From: Chondrus crispus
Lineage: Eukaryota > Rhodophyta > Florideophyceae > Gigartinales > Gigartinaceae
Reading direction: 5' to 3'
DNA length: 64,000 nt
Assembly (NCBI RefSeq): GCF_000350225.1
Contig: NW_005179010.1
Span: 165,402 to 229,401, forward strand
This document shows, in pieces, positions 23,609 through 34,329 of this stretch; the stretch's first letter is position 1, and each line of letters opens with the position of its first letter. The notes under the pieces are model-generated. The model saw only the letters and a program-made list of their open reading frames with translations, was not told where the DNA came from and searched no databases. Both the position numbers and the translations under genes were made by a program.

Positions 23609-25969
23609 ATGAAGGTTGCAGGAAGTGATAGTACGAGTGATACTGTGACTGAATACGTCGATCCGCGAAAAATTGTCAATCTCTGGTACTCCAGGCCAAT
23701 TCGTTCTTGAGATGAAGATATTGTCAGAGAGAGTTTTCTGCGAAATGGATACATCAACACTTATCTCATATCATGTCGAGTGGTTACTGTTCCTGAAATA
23801 CAGCTACTCTTTGAGAGAGAGCCACATTTCTACATGCCTGAAAAGGCATCAGAAGTGGCACGAGCAGTGATAAGAGAAGAGACAGATGGACTCGCTGGAG
23901 GGTATCGCTTTTGTTATGATGTTCACATCCGCAAAAGACTAGCAATACAGCTAATGGAGAACAGAGTTTTGATAAAAGATTTCAAGTTGAAAGGTGAATT
24001 GGTAATGTCGATGCCAGCTCAAGATGAGATTGCGTATGGACTTTCGAGAAATGCTCTTCACTCTGTCTGTGTGCCGCCCTCTTTCCTCGCAACACTCCTA
24101 CGCTGCCACGAATACGACGTTGAGCTGAATTCCTGGTTGAGCCAAAGGCGACAAAAACGTTTATCAGCGACCGAAGTTGCTCGTCGCCTGGTGTCAAGTA
24201 CTGCAAGAGGGGTTCAGGATGACAGGATTATGAGCAAACAGACTGAAACTAAGCGCCAAATCTTTGAGGTTGCTCGCAAGCTTCCCATTCCTACGGTTGA
24301 CTACTTTCGGGATTTCATGTGGAATGATGATGGAGGCTTGCAAGTTGCGTTTCCAATGGCAAATTTGCGAACAATTCCCAAAAGAGTGACGCCAGAGGAA
24401 TTTTTAAGGTTGATGAAACGATTTATCAGGTACTATCAAGATTGCTTGCCTTCTCCGAAGCCGCTTCTCCCCAAGGATGTTTCAACACAGTTGGTGCAAT
24501 TACGTCGAGCAATTAAAGAGCTTGAAAAATTCAAAACCCTTTGTGACTACGACGAAATCCCGAATGAGATGACCCCAATTGCAGAAAGAATGACGTGTAC
24601 CCAGCTTCTGGACATCCAAATGCAGGAACATGCGTTCAGCAAATACATCATACCACCACTTGAAACTGCTTGCAGAAACCTGGTGCCAAATGGGACGAAC
24701 CATTTAGAAATCGCTCGAACAACATTGCAACAAATGTCTCAAGAGAACAGTGAGCACTCAGGTTTACAGAAACAACCTACGAATGATTCAGACACTGAAC
24801 CATCATCTCCAGTTATTTCTGAGAATGGAAGCTCGAAAGACAGTGAAGAAGAGGGCTCTACGGCCAAAGAATCCCTCTCATCGCACACTCAATACGCAGA
24901 CGGGCACTGTGAAAAGAACAATAAGAGACCAGTCGAATCAATTGGAGGGGCAGCGTCATTAATTGGGGCATCTAAACTAATTGAGGCATCTCAATTATTA
25001 CCAGTTGGGTGGAAGATTGTGGAGGCTACACTTGAAGACTTCATGACACAACAAGATGAGTGGAAAATGGTGCAAGGGAAAGCCGATATGGTCATGACCG
25101 CTCTACAAGATAATGAATTCAATGAGGACTGCCTGAAACAGGTTGTACGTCACTGCGGTATGGCGATGAAACAGAGCGGCGTGTGCTATATTTTGTGCAA
25201 TTTTATTCAATTCTCGAAGCTTTTTTCAATTGTATACGTGGAGGGCACGGAAATGATGAAGCACCTCATGCTTTACAGACAAGATCCGTCAACAATCAAG
25301 AAAAAGACATTATCGCAGCACCGTCAAGAGTCAGGATTCATCGCAGAGGTATTCTGGAGATCGCGTGATCGCAGCCAAAAGCATCACTACTCATATGCTA
25401 AAGGTTTTCGAAGCTCAACCTTTCCGTCATGGGTGAACTGTGTCAAAAACGTACAAGAATCCCGAAATCCCCTCTGCTGTGAACAAGGAAAAATTCTTAA
25501 TGTTAGAGACATAGAAAAGGATCTCAGTGTATCTATTCTCGAGCAGTGGTGCAAACCTGCAGGTCTCTGTTATAATCCTAGAGCAGGCTCCTTGTCCATG
25601 GGCTTGGCATGTCTAGACTTAGGTATCCAATACATTGCGTTAGAACATGACTCGGAAAATTTCAGAGCGGCAAAAAGGAGGTTAGTGGCATCCGTTCAAG
25701 AGCAAGCCTTTAAACGAAGAAAACTGGAGCGATGTAGTCGGGGGGGAATAAAGGAAACCGACTATGAAAACGAGAAAGAAGGAATGTTCTGCGGGATTGG
25801 GGAGAAGCATTGTCGCTTTCCGGGATTGGAAACTTCGTTTTTGTGCAAAGCATGTGGCGTAGGAATGCATAACCTATGTGACTGGGCCAAAGTCGTGAGA
25901 AACGTAAGCGTAAAGTCACGAAAAATGGTTGCGGTTTGCTCGGAGAAGTGCTTTTCATTGGAAAAATGA
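23609..25969 (+). CDS. ParB-like domain fused to beta-class DNA methyltransferase-like domain and zinc cluster
   Basis: The frame opens at ATG 23,609. A TGA at 23,708 (between PIRS and DEDIV) interrupts it, and 752 codons follow without a stop. Residues ~20-155 resemble ParB: VDPRKIVNLWYSRP, a GGYRFCYDVHIRKRLA stretch at the place of the dG.hR..A motif, then DEIAYGLSRNA. Residues ~340-400 are an acidic Ser-rich linker. Residues ~490-680 follow the order of beta-class N6/N4 methyltransferases: ADMVMTALQD at the motif IV position (normally DPPY), then NPRAGS...LACLDLG..YIALEHD at motif I (normally DPF.GSGT). A Cys/His cluster at 728-782 should bind zinc. Both catalytic motifs are changed, so it may bind DNA or S-adenosylmethionine without methylating. 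ParB-methyltransferase fusions are known from phages and bacteria. It probably serves the transposon, divergent from the transposase. Confidence 0.65.
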
Positions 25970-25977
25970 GTCAAGTG

Positions 25978-26380
25978 TCTTCGCCTGGGTATACGTCGTC
26001 ACTCTCGCCAGCTTCCTCGACTACGTTGGTCTCAAGGACGCTAAAACCTCGGTTTGCGCTTACGCCTTCGAGAAAATTTCTTGCTGGGAGCAGATAGAGA
26101 GCATATTTAATATGCTCGCTATCTGCTCCCGGAAGGCATAGAGTTCACTGAAAAGTACTTCGAGGCGTGGGTTGACGACATGATCGCCGGCAAGATTGTC
26201 TCTGCCCCCAAGTCCGAGGCTTTCCCTGATCCGTCCGAAAACACTACCCTTGTCTACAATGTCGTCGGTAACCCCTGGCCTGATGAGGTCCAAGATACCG
26301 AGAAGTATGTTTTCATTGCCCAGGTCGCTGCGGCCACGATGAACGGAATGCACAAAGCGATGCTGCCAGTGATGACGTAG
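25978..26380 (+). pseudogene. Captured coding segment of unknown cellular gene, right arm
   Basis: Two stretches have a codon bias (C/G-ending codons) unlike the adjacent AT-leaning methyltransferase gene. The first, about 25,980-26,085, reads VFAWVYVVTLASFLDYVGL and on. The second, 26,132-26,380, reads FTEKYFEAWVDDMIAGKI...NPWPDEV...EKYVFIAQVAAAT to a TAG. The 45-bp palindrome separates them. I do not recognise the protein. The second part is duplicated in the left arm and the first is not, so capture probably happened on the right side before the arms were homogenised. Host exon capture is an inference from codon use and open frame. Confidence 0.45.
26086..26130. repeat. 45-bp palindrome, right inner end
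   Basis: Counterpart of 20,525-20,569; arms GGGAGCAGATAG and CTATCTGCTCCC flank an AT-rich centre. Confidence 0.85.
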
Positions 26381-27625
26381 ATGTCAGACCCAAGTGCTAG
26401 CTCGAGCATGCGCGGTGCCGAGCATAGTCGGCGGGAGAGCGTGCGTGTGTGGCAGATGGCGCGGCGGAGAAGGGGTCTCACGGTCCGGACGAGGACAGGA
26501 CGTAAGGCCATTGCGAGCGTTTATGGCAGCGGGGAAGAGAGGACCGAGGAGAAAAGGGGGAGATGCGTCTCTGGAGCACAACTCACTGGCAAGGTTACGC
26601 TTGTGAAACGGGATTCGTTGCTCCAATTGTCGTAATATATTGGCTGGAGGTTGTTCTGCTCGAAGGGAAGGGCCAACCAGAGCGGTGCATCGCATTGCGC
26701 GGGCGCTAGTTCGAGCATACGCGGCGCTGAGCGTAGTCGGCGGGAGGGCTGGAGGACGTTTTGTCCGAAGGAAACGGCCAAACCGGGGGGCATCGCATTT
26801 TGCACGAGGAAACCTGCTTTCGAATTGAAGAGCTGGGCGAGATGCCTGATGTGCTGCAAGCTCACAGTCGCCATGTGATGCGTTTGCGCAACAGCTGGTC
26901 ACCCAGTGCAGCGACACACAGTCGCTACCGCGTTCGCCTCCGGTTGCGCGCTACCTTGTTCGAACAGCACGGCACGCTTTTTACGCGAGAGAGGCCGGAG
27001 AGGTCGAGCGTTCCCATCGCGGTGGTGCGACAGGGGTTTTTTTTGAGCTTCGCTTGGAGAAGGGCTTTAGTTGGAATTTCAAGGTAAAGACTAACTCTTG
27101 TCGCCGATCCCGAAGAACTTAGGGAGCACATAGCGCCCACCACGATTAACGGAATGATTACAGCGCATTGTTCGAAAAGCGCTTTCACTCCGTTTCGGTT
27201 TAGGTATGTCGGCATTCAGTGCTGATTCTGCAGCGTGGAGATTCATTCACTCAAGAGGTTACAAAAGTGTTGCGAACTCCACAATCTGCGCCCACGATCA
27301 TGACACGTAGAGGGGACTTGTTATTTCGAATGAGAAATGACCAAATTACAGTCGAGTAACGTGAGCTGGAGCACCGCGCGCGTGTGAGATATACACGGTC
27401 TGATACGGATCTTTAAAAAGCATTCCGGACACTCTACGCCGCTTCGTCGGCACCGCCTCCGCCGTGCTGCTCTCATCGCGCCTTCGCATACTTCCATTCA
27501 CCGCTGTGCTATGGTGTCCAGCCCGCTCTCCACTCACACCTGTCTCCCCTCCGCCGTCAGAGCTATTGACGGAGGCCGCACAATCCACGTGTCGCGCTTT
27601 ACCGTTACCTCCTGCCGGCGTCTTT

Positions 27626-27686
27626 GGTGCCTTCTCGATGAGCACAACACAGTATGATACTGTGGTGTGCTCATCGAGAAGGCACC
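27626..27686. repeat. 61-bp palindrome, right arm
   Basis: Thirty-base arms with one mismatch around a single central base. Counterpart of 18,688-18,748. Confidence 0.85.
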
Positions 27687-27950
27687 GTCCATATCTCACA
27701 CGTGCGCGATTATCGCGATCGGCGGGATCTTTTTGTTCAATGCGGTCGGTGATGGATGACGGCGCCCGCGAGAGGGTGGTGCGGTAATAGGAAGGGGAGC
27801 ACTAGGCGCCTTGCGGTTCTGGTCTTCGCGCCGTAAATAGCCAGTATGCGCGGAAGACTACAGTAAGAATTTAGCCTATTTTTGGGAAAACTGTTAATCT
27901 TTTTACTCTGGAAAAGTCCTTTTTAGAACCGACTGCTGTTCTAGTCTCTC

Positions 27951-28785
27951 TGGCAGGATCACGGAAGGAGAGTGATGCTGATGGCATATTTGATTCGCAG
28001 CTGAGAAGGTGCATGAGAGAGACCCAAGTTTTAGAAAGGCAGGCGGCATCAATGTCAAAAGGCATACCAAGCTTGGAAAATGTACTGATCAAGCCTGTTC
28101 TCCAAAAATATGCGGTGTACTACCATCTCAAACAGAAAATAGCAAAATGAACTGCATGTGGTCTTTGCAAAATAGAAAAGTTGCGAGAGAATCTGACACC
28201 GCGCTGGTTGCCCTGGTGGAGAGTCTTGTCTTGAATTAGTTCCAAGGGGCACGACAGTTGCAATTATATACCGGAGCGATGCGGAAAACCTAAGTTTTAA
28301 GCGGAGTAAATCAGTCCATCAGGTCACCATCTCACGAATGCGTTCAAAAGAGTGATGCAATGCAAGCTATTGTTCATCGTCAATCTACCAAAAAACCATC
28401 TATTGAGGAGATGAGACGAAATCCTGATAAGTATCAGATATGTGTTTTCGCATTGGACACGCTGTTGCAGTGGAGAGATTTTTCATGTGAAAGAATCGCC
28501 CACGAGAGGGGGCCGTTTGCTGTTGCTCGAAAATGTACCAGATATGAGGACAGTACTCTAAGAGTGGCACGGAATTCGTCGTTGGTACTGCTAAAACTCA
28601 ATGAATCTGTGAGAGGAGTTGGGTTAGTTCATGCTTGTAAAGCTGCGTGCAACGGTACATCATGTGAGATACGCGAGATTGAAGGATACGCGTATCACCG
28701 TGAGGATCTTCTTTCTGGAGGCACGTTCAATTACGCAACGAAAGAGAGCGATTACCCCCTCGAATGGGATAAACCTTCGTGGTAA
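27951..28785 (+). pseudogene. Unknown coding remnants right of the 9.5-kb unit
   Basis: A frame from 27,951 reads SLAGSRKESDADGIFDSQL and continues with RQAASMSKG.PSLENVLIKPVLQKYAV to a TGA at 28,148. A second frame, 28,360-28,785 (141 codons), reads PSIEEMRRNPDKYQICVFALDTLLQW and ends EWDKPSW. I recognise neither. Because the Tnp2-like gene is cut at 18,430-18,471, these may be its displaced C-terminal part, in the same orientation on the far side of the insertion. That is an inference from order and strand only. Confidence 0.3.
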
Positions 28786-29075
28786 GCGGGAGTGTGCAGA
28801 TATGCGGATCGGCATCCTTGGTTTTTATTCGTCCTTAATGCTACAAAATTGAGTTTTTGCGCTTATTTCTGATGAAGATGGTGGGGAGGGGACATTGCTT
28901 GCTAACACAAATTTGAATTTTTACGCTTACTTCTGGTGAGAATGGTGGGGACACTGCAATACTATACTGTATTGTCCTCATTGTGAAATGCACTGAAATT
29001 CTCCCTACAGAGCTGCAATGCTGGAGAGCTGTGCCGCACTTCGTGTTACACATCGTCCCATTTCAAATTACTACG

Positions 29076-30014
29076 TCATTTGTACACACCCGTTTCTATG
29101 CTTCTCTTCAACATGTCCTGTGTTATGGTATTCTGAAGTTCAGATACTACTTTCTTTTTGCGTACGACAAAAGCGGGCCAAACCATCTCCAAGGTACCCC
29201 ATACCTCGTCGTTTTGCCGCAGCGACCTGGAAAAGTTTCGACCCTTACGGTTAGAGAGAGGAGCCCAGCTTAATGTAAAACGTGTGTGGTCTGATGTGTA
29301 TGGTTGTTTTTCAGCGATCATTTCCAAACCTGATTGTCTTATGGCATCCATAATGGGCATATTATTCTTGAAAAGCTTGTTTACGTATCTACAGTTCCGT
29401 CTATCGAATTGTCTCGTCTCCCTCCAAAGCAAGTCACAAGTCTGATTGGGAAGTGAGTGGTGCAGGCTTCCGGCAACACGGAAAGCAAATGGATGATGGT
29501 CTTCATTCTTTTCGGCCAAAGTTGCCCCAATAAGTCTGAATGCGCAATCCTCCGGCAGTTGCGCTGGGTCAGGTGCGTTCATTTTTCTACCCTTTCAAAG
29601 AAGAGAAAGTAGATCAGAGTACCCCAAAATGCCAATACGTGATGCTAATTCATGCAAGGTGTTAAAAGCAACCAGTGCATGTTCCAAACTTAGCATTGGT
29701 GATTGTGTTTCTACGAAAGCCGGTTGGAACATTGCATTAGAACATCTCGATTTGATTAGCCTGGCAATCCGCTCAAAAACTTCTAGGCTACAGTCCGCTT
29801 CTGCTTTGATTAAGGAAGTGTAACACATGCCAACAAAGCGTCCTTCTCCCTTATGTACGTCACATATAGCTGAGCGAGTACGGGGGAAAACGATAGGCTT
29901 GTGAGAACTAATAACAATTCGGAGTCTTAAGTAACTGAATATTCGGTCAGAAACCTTATCGCTCTCACTCCATGAGCCTACAATACGAGAGTACATCGCA
30001 TTCTGAGCTCCCAC
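29076..30014 (-). pseudogene. Unknown protein, frame split by one TGA
   Basis: 313 codons in one frame from a GTG at 30,014, with a TGA at 29,595-29,597. Upstream of the GTG the frame reads KISTLEVKLEKLQRIVGAQN, a likely short coiled coil, so the gene probably begins further up. The rest looks globular (CDVHKGEGRFVGMCYTSLIK, RNCRYVNKLFKNNMPIMDAI). I recognise no family. It could belong to the same transposon as the neighbouring fragments. Confidence 0.35.
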
Positions 30015-30163
30015 GATCCTCTGAAGCTTTTCAAGCTTGACTTCTAAAGTACTAATTTTTCCTCCGCTTCGCCCTTCTGTGGATCAAATGATAGAACCAT
30101 CGATCTCCGTCTTCTGCCCGATTCCTTCATATGTCCGGTGCATGGCTTGTACTCCGAACCAGA

Positions 30164-30703
30164 TCACTGATTTGATAACTGCTGCACGGAATCGGCTTCA
30201 GTATTATTTCCTGATTCTGAAAGAGCCGAGAGACACATCCGCCACGGCTGTGTCACATTTGTTTGGCGCCCAGTACCGTCGTGGCACAAAACAGATCCAA
30301 TGAGTCGAGCGTTCATGAAAGACGCTTCCATCCCATATGCTTGCTCATAGTGAACCCTTGCTCTGGTGACACCGCCATTACAATCTACTTTGTCCAGGAC
30401 AGCCTTCCACCAGACATCTTTTTCGACAGTTTTCCTTCGTTTTCGATCATCCCGCCGAGGTATCTCGACGATCCAAAGCACCTCCATTGCATCCCCCTCA
30501 CGTACGTCCGCCATATGAGGCGGACGGATGTGACGAACCGACGTGAAAAGTGAATTCGTGCCAGAGTGTAGGCAATGCGAGGTATTTGAGTAGGGGTTCT
30601 GAGCAGACCGAAGGACGAGGTGGGGTGTGGAGGGTAAAAGCTGGTGCTCGCCAACGGCAAAGATTGTAAATTTCAGAAGCCGGTTTTTGGGACATCCACT
30701 CAT
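30164..30703 (-). CDS. Hypothetical protein with WW-A segment
   Basis: 179 codons. The C-terminal half has the order G(D)AMEVLWIVEI, a basic stretch, then VWWKAVLDKV and ARVHYEQAYG. That is reminiscent of Tudor-like chromatin reader folds (V.W......WW.A.V....VHY), but this is a resemblance by eye and too weak to name. The N-terminal half is low-information and may not be coding. Confidence 0.25.
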   Translation of the reverse strand: MSGCPKNRLLKFTIFAVGEHQLLPSTPHLVLRSAQNPYSNTSHCLHSGTNSLFTSVRHIRPPHMADVREGDAMEVLWIVEIPRRDDRKRRKTVEKDVWWKAVLDKVDCNGGVTRARVHYEQAYGMEASFMNARLIGSVLCHDGTGRQTNVTQPWRMCLSALSESGNNTEADSVQQLSNQ

Positions 30704-31184
30704 TGCACAACCTTCAAAGGTTCACCAATAATAATCGTTTAGTGCCAATACACGTATCTCTTTAAACGGGCGATGACCACCTAATCGTGATGTAGTTCCC
30801 TGGAAACATATCTGAGAACACCACGGCGGGGCATCGCGCCTTCACGTCTCAAATCTCACTTGTTCCTCAACCTCTTTCGAAGCAAACGACGATTTGCCAG
30901 ATCCCCTTTTACAGCACTCACGAGATCGCATGTCCCTCAGATCGCCCTTTTCATATCAACGACTCCAAACTCTGGGCAACCCATGTGGTTTTGCGGTAAG
31001 TACACGTTTTGGCGACAGTCCCACTTTGTAGCTTCCTTATCGGTGGGGCAGCGAGCGAGGAGAATTTTATCCAAGACGTTAGGGCGAGGATAAGGTGTGT
31101 TCAATCACATTTCCAAAGAGGCTTTAGACGGGAAGAAAACTAACCAAGCGCTTCGACAGCAAGGGAGAGTTTTTGCGAGGGAAG

Positions 31185-31502
31185 ATTCGAGGACCAATGC
31201 TGATGTTGGAACTGAGAAGGATGAAAGAGAGGAAGTTGTGGCAAGATGCGGATCAGCTGTGGATGATCTCAATTCCTGAAGCAGGGAGTATATTTGTGAG
31301 GGAAAGATGATGATGGTAATTAGGGATGTGTCGAGAGGGATAGTTTCCAAGTAGTGTAGGTTGCGGGAAAAAACGAACGTCGAGAAGAAGTGAGGTAACA
31401 ATTTTTGGGGGAGGGGATGACGATGATTGGAGGATCAATATTTACGTTGGAACTGAGATGGGATGAGGAAGAGGAAGTGGTGGCAAGATGCGGAGCATGA
31501 GA
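31185..31502 (+). repeat. Purine-rich direct repeat, copy 1
   Basis: Matches 34,330-34,668 in the same orientation. Shared segments include CTGAGAAGGATGA, GCAAGATGCGGATCAGCTG, CCTGAAGCAGGGAGTATATTTG, AATTAGGGATGTGTCGAGAG and GGTAACAATTTTTGGGGGAG. The two copies flank the piggyBac pseudogene. Confidence 0.8.
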
Positions 31503-31745
31503 TAATACTTCCTAGTGAAGCGTACAACATTTGTCGTCATATGAGACCTGGGTGGTCCTCACCAGAGGCCCTGAAATTCTACTTTTTTGAAAATATAGAA
31601 GAGACAAATCGGTTGTAACGGTCAAATATCGCACTTAACGCTACAAGGCATCAAAGAACATTTAGTATTCTTACAACTGCGAGACTACATAGCTTCTAAT
31701 CAAGATGCAAGAAAATAGACAACATTCCAGGTTTGTCCCACGGTC

Positions 31746-33323
31746 TCAAAACTCGAGTTCACTATCCTGTAGTGAGGCCCGGACCTCACCAGAATTGTGG
31801 TTCTCACCCAAATGCTCCCGATAACAAGACCGATCTGTATCTGAGCGACAAAAACGTTTCTCACCAAATTTTTTCGCCCGGCATCCCGAAGAAACCCACT
31901 TCGACTTCATACGGCATGTGCGGCACTTCCGCTGACTCTTTGCCTTCTGGATTCCACCGTCTTTGTCCTTGCGATGGTCACGAGTGGGAGTCAAATGGTC
32001 GTAGACTCCACTTGTCGGAGGCCCCGCGAAATGCGGTTTGTTGGCAGCTGTTCCAGGACGCCGCAATCGCAGACCTGTAACATCATAGGTATTCTTCACC
32101 AGCTCGGATCCAAGAAGCCGAAAAAATTTGGGAGGCTTCATGCATGAACGAGTTCCCCGACCACCCTTGTAAAGCATGCATGCATCTGAGACGCATATCC
32201 CAAGCAAAGAAGAGTTCACCCGCACCGACCAATCGTTCGTCTCAATTGTCTTTTCGAGATGTAAATCATCTTGGCGTAGACGATTGTGCTGATCAATTGC
32301 GCCGGCAGCTGAAAAATATGTGGCACAGACTGCTGGCATTTTTACTTCAATATTCTTCCGTATTGGTCCGTGCCTTGTTTGCGTCTATCGAGCCCTCGTG
32401 TACGCTTCAGCATCATCCATACTTCCAATACTCGCCACGAAATACCTTCGGTTCCGATCAACCCACATTGCCGCCAAAATATCGAAGGGCCCCCTGCTGC
32501 TTCCCATCGAGGCTGTGAGGGCTTTTTGAACAAATCGACCAGGCATGGGGAGATTTCCGAGATATGACATAGGATACATCCTGGTGGCGTTTTTAACGAC
32601 ACTAATAAAATGAACCCCCTTTTCATACAGTGCTTTGGCGGCCTGTACACATGCAAAGTAAGAATCAGCACACACTGTACGCCAGGTATTCTCCCACGGC
32701 GCACACAGCTTCATCAAAATGTTTGTACCATGGTTGAGGTCTCCCTGAACATGATCTCCGAAATTTACATCGGCTCCTTTAACCAACATAAGCCGAAGCA
32801 TGAAACCTCCATTGGCATCCGCAATATTCTAGATTTAGCATCCTGATTCTGGTTTACGATCGATAGCGACATAGTGGGGGAGTCCCTTCGCGATCCAACC
32901 TCCCCCAATTCCGTACCATCTGGAGATAGATTCGTGAACGCAAAGCAGCTCTGATAGTGTGACAGTGGCCTCACGATGCGCATTAATCTCATCAAGAAAT
33001 CCTTCGCACAGCTGCCAGCGATACTCGGGGTCTGACCATTCCCCTTGCTCCTCGGTTTGGTAAGAGAACCTTACACATCGTGGGAGGGTTTCGAAGCGAT
33101 GTAGTGGCATGACCTGCCCAAAGCTCATTGGAGGAATAAACTCACAGTCTGAGGTTGTGCTCCAGACCTCTCGACGGGAGCTGAACTTCATCCGGGTAAG
33201 GAGTATCATTGCCCCAAAAAATTTGAGTACCTCACCGGCGGTTGTGTCTGCACTATTTTCCATCCTCAGCTTCTTGTTTGTCATTGTCACAATTGCCAAC
33301 AAATGGGTAACGGGGAACATCAT
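31746..33323 (-). pseudogene. piggyBac-like (PGBD) transposase, decayed
   Basis: Three same-frame segments (33,323-32,835, 32,801-32,385, 32,339-31,746) broken by TAA 32,835, TAG 32,829 and TAG 32,385. Order of PGBD features: KFFGAMILLTRMKF and a W.....F..PMSFGQVMPLHRF..L.RCVRFS block; SELLCVHESIS at the first catalytic acid; RKPESGC...NIADANGGF; a TVCADSYFACVQAAKALYEKG segment with the second Asp; AGAIDQHNRL with the third Asp; and a C-terminal zinc cluster CRTCRMKSK...CRSDTDRSCYREH. Family function: cut-and-paste transposition at TTAA sites. The N-terminal extension before 33,323 may lie in the frames at 33.6-34.25 kb. Not functional as it stands. Confidence 0.75.
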
Positions 33324-33642
33324 AAAAAAGAAATCAATGGGAGCGAGGTGCGCCGGCGCTGTGCAGCGAATAATGAGTACACCACTCGGCCCCGTGACAC
33401 TCCACGCCCGTCTCGGGGGACGCTTTGTTTATGATCCCTTTCCCATTAACCAGTTTCCATTCCTGTCCGTGCGCTACTGCAGCAACATCATTTTCCTGAC
33501 ACGGTGGTGCTTGAGATTTCTCTCGAGACTCCGCATATGCAGCTTCAACTTGTGGCGCGAGTACATCATTCTGTAATCCAAAAATCGGCTGTGCAGTGTC
33601 TTCAACATTGAACGAATGTGTTGAGGGCCCTGCCCCATCTGC

Positions 33643-34247
33643 TTACGGCGTGGTTGGAGAAGAATTACTCAAGCCTCCTTGCGTCTGCGGTTTGCCGGCG
33701 TTGTTCGTTGCTGGCGGGGCGATGCTCTCTGCGTCTGTTTCACTCAATATATGATACGGAAATGGTGCCTCTATTTCCCTGTCTGGGATACCCTCTTTGG
33801 GGATGGGATGAGGTCCAGCCTTTACATGGCATAGGAGCATCTCTTTGTCCTTCAGTTTGATACCCACCGCCCAACGCACAGTAACATACCACCTTTTGAT
33901 AGTTCTGGTCTTCCTCTGTTCTGATTTTTGAACGGCACGTATGACTTCCCTTGAAACCACCCGTCTTTCCAGCCAGCGCCAAACAGGCGCAGACAATGCG
34001 ATGCACTTATCACGGTAGTGGCTTTTGCATTTAACATGATGCCTGCGATGAGGCGGGGATCGATGGCCATGATAAAAACAAGATGCTGGCGGTTGTGGCG
34101 AACGATAAAAATTGGGGTTGTGCGGACAAGGGAAACTCGAGAGGGAGAGATGGCCTGGACATATATGCGATCCTTCTCTTTTTTCATGGCTGTCAGGCTC
34201 AGAAAAAGAGCGGGAATTCTATATTTCAGGTCGTATTGTGGTTCCAC
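33643..34247 (-). pseudogene. Possible N-terminal part of the piggyBac-like gene
   Basis: Two overlapping minus-strand frames (34,247-33,852 and 33,996-33,643) read like one protein with a frameshift. The second has RTIKRWYVTVRWAVGIKLKD and an acidic Pro-rich tail. It lies directly upstream of the piggyBac-like core in the right orientation. No motif confirms it. Confidence 0.3.
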
Positions 34248-34329
34248 GTAAGTGTTAGGGCGCTACGGAAGATGGAAGGCGAGTCCTCATATGAGGCCCC
34301 TGTACGCTTACACACTAGGGGGGATGACG

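Larger units (their letters stand above)
18430..27944. mobile_element. 9.5-kb transposon with ~2-kb terminal inverted repeats, DDE-type transposase and ParB-methyltransferase-like gene
   Basis: The arms at 18,430-20,616 and 26,040-27,944 are inverted copies of each other, nearly identical toward the inside. The 5.4-kb core holds two divergent genes: a decayed transposase (minus) and a ParB/methyltransferase-like gene (plus). The ends share CTAGAACAGCA. I could not find a target-site duplication at either outer edge, so the exact ends are provisional. The unit sits against the 3' end of the Tnp2-like gene, which suggests nested insertion. Decay of the transposase implies the copy is not autonomous now. 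Confidence 0.7.
26040..27944 (-). repeat. Right terminal inverted repeat
   Basis: Inverted partner of 18,430-20,616 with a single copy of the 280-bp unit. The outer end reads, on the minus strand, CTAGAACAGCAGTCGGTTC against CTAGAACAGCATTCGGTTC on the left. Confidence 0.9.

Noticed and set aside
31746..33323. Reassigned stop codons (TAA/TAG as sense)
   Set aside because: pol (1,118 codons) and the gag at 62.7 kb contain none in frame; the stops are better explained as decay.
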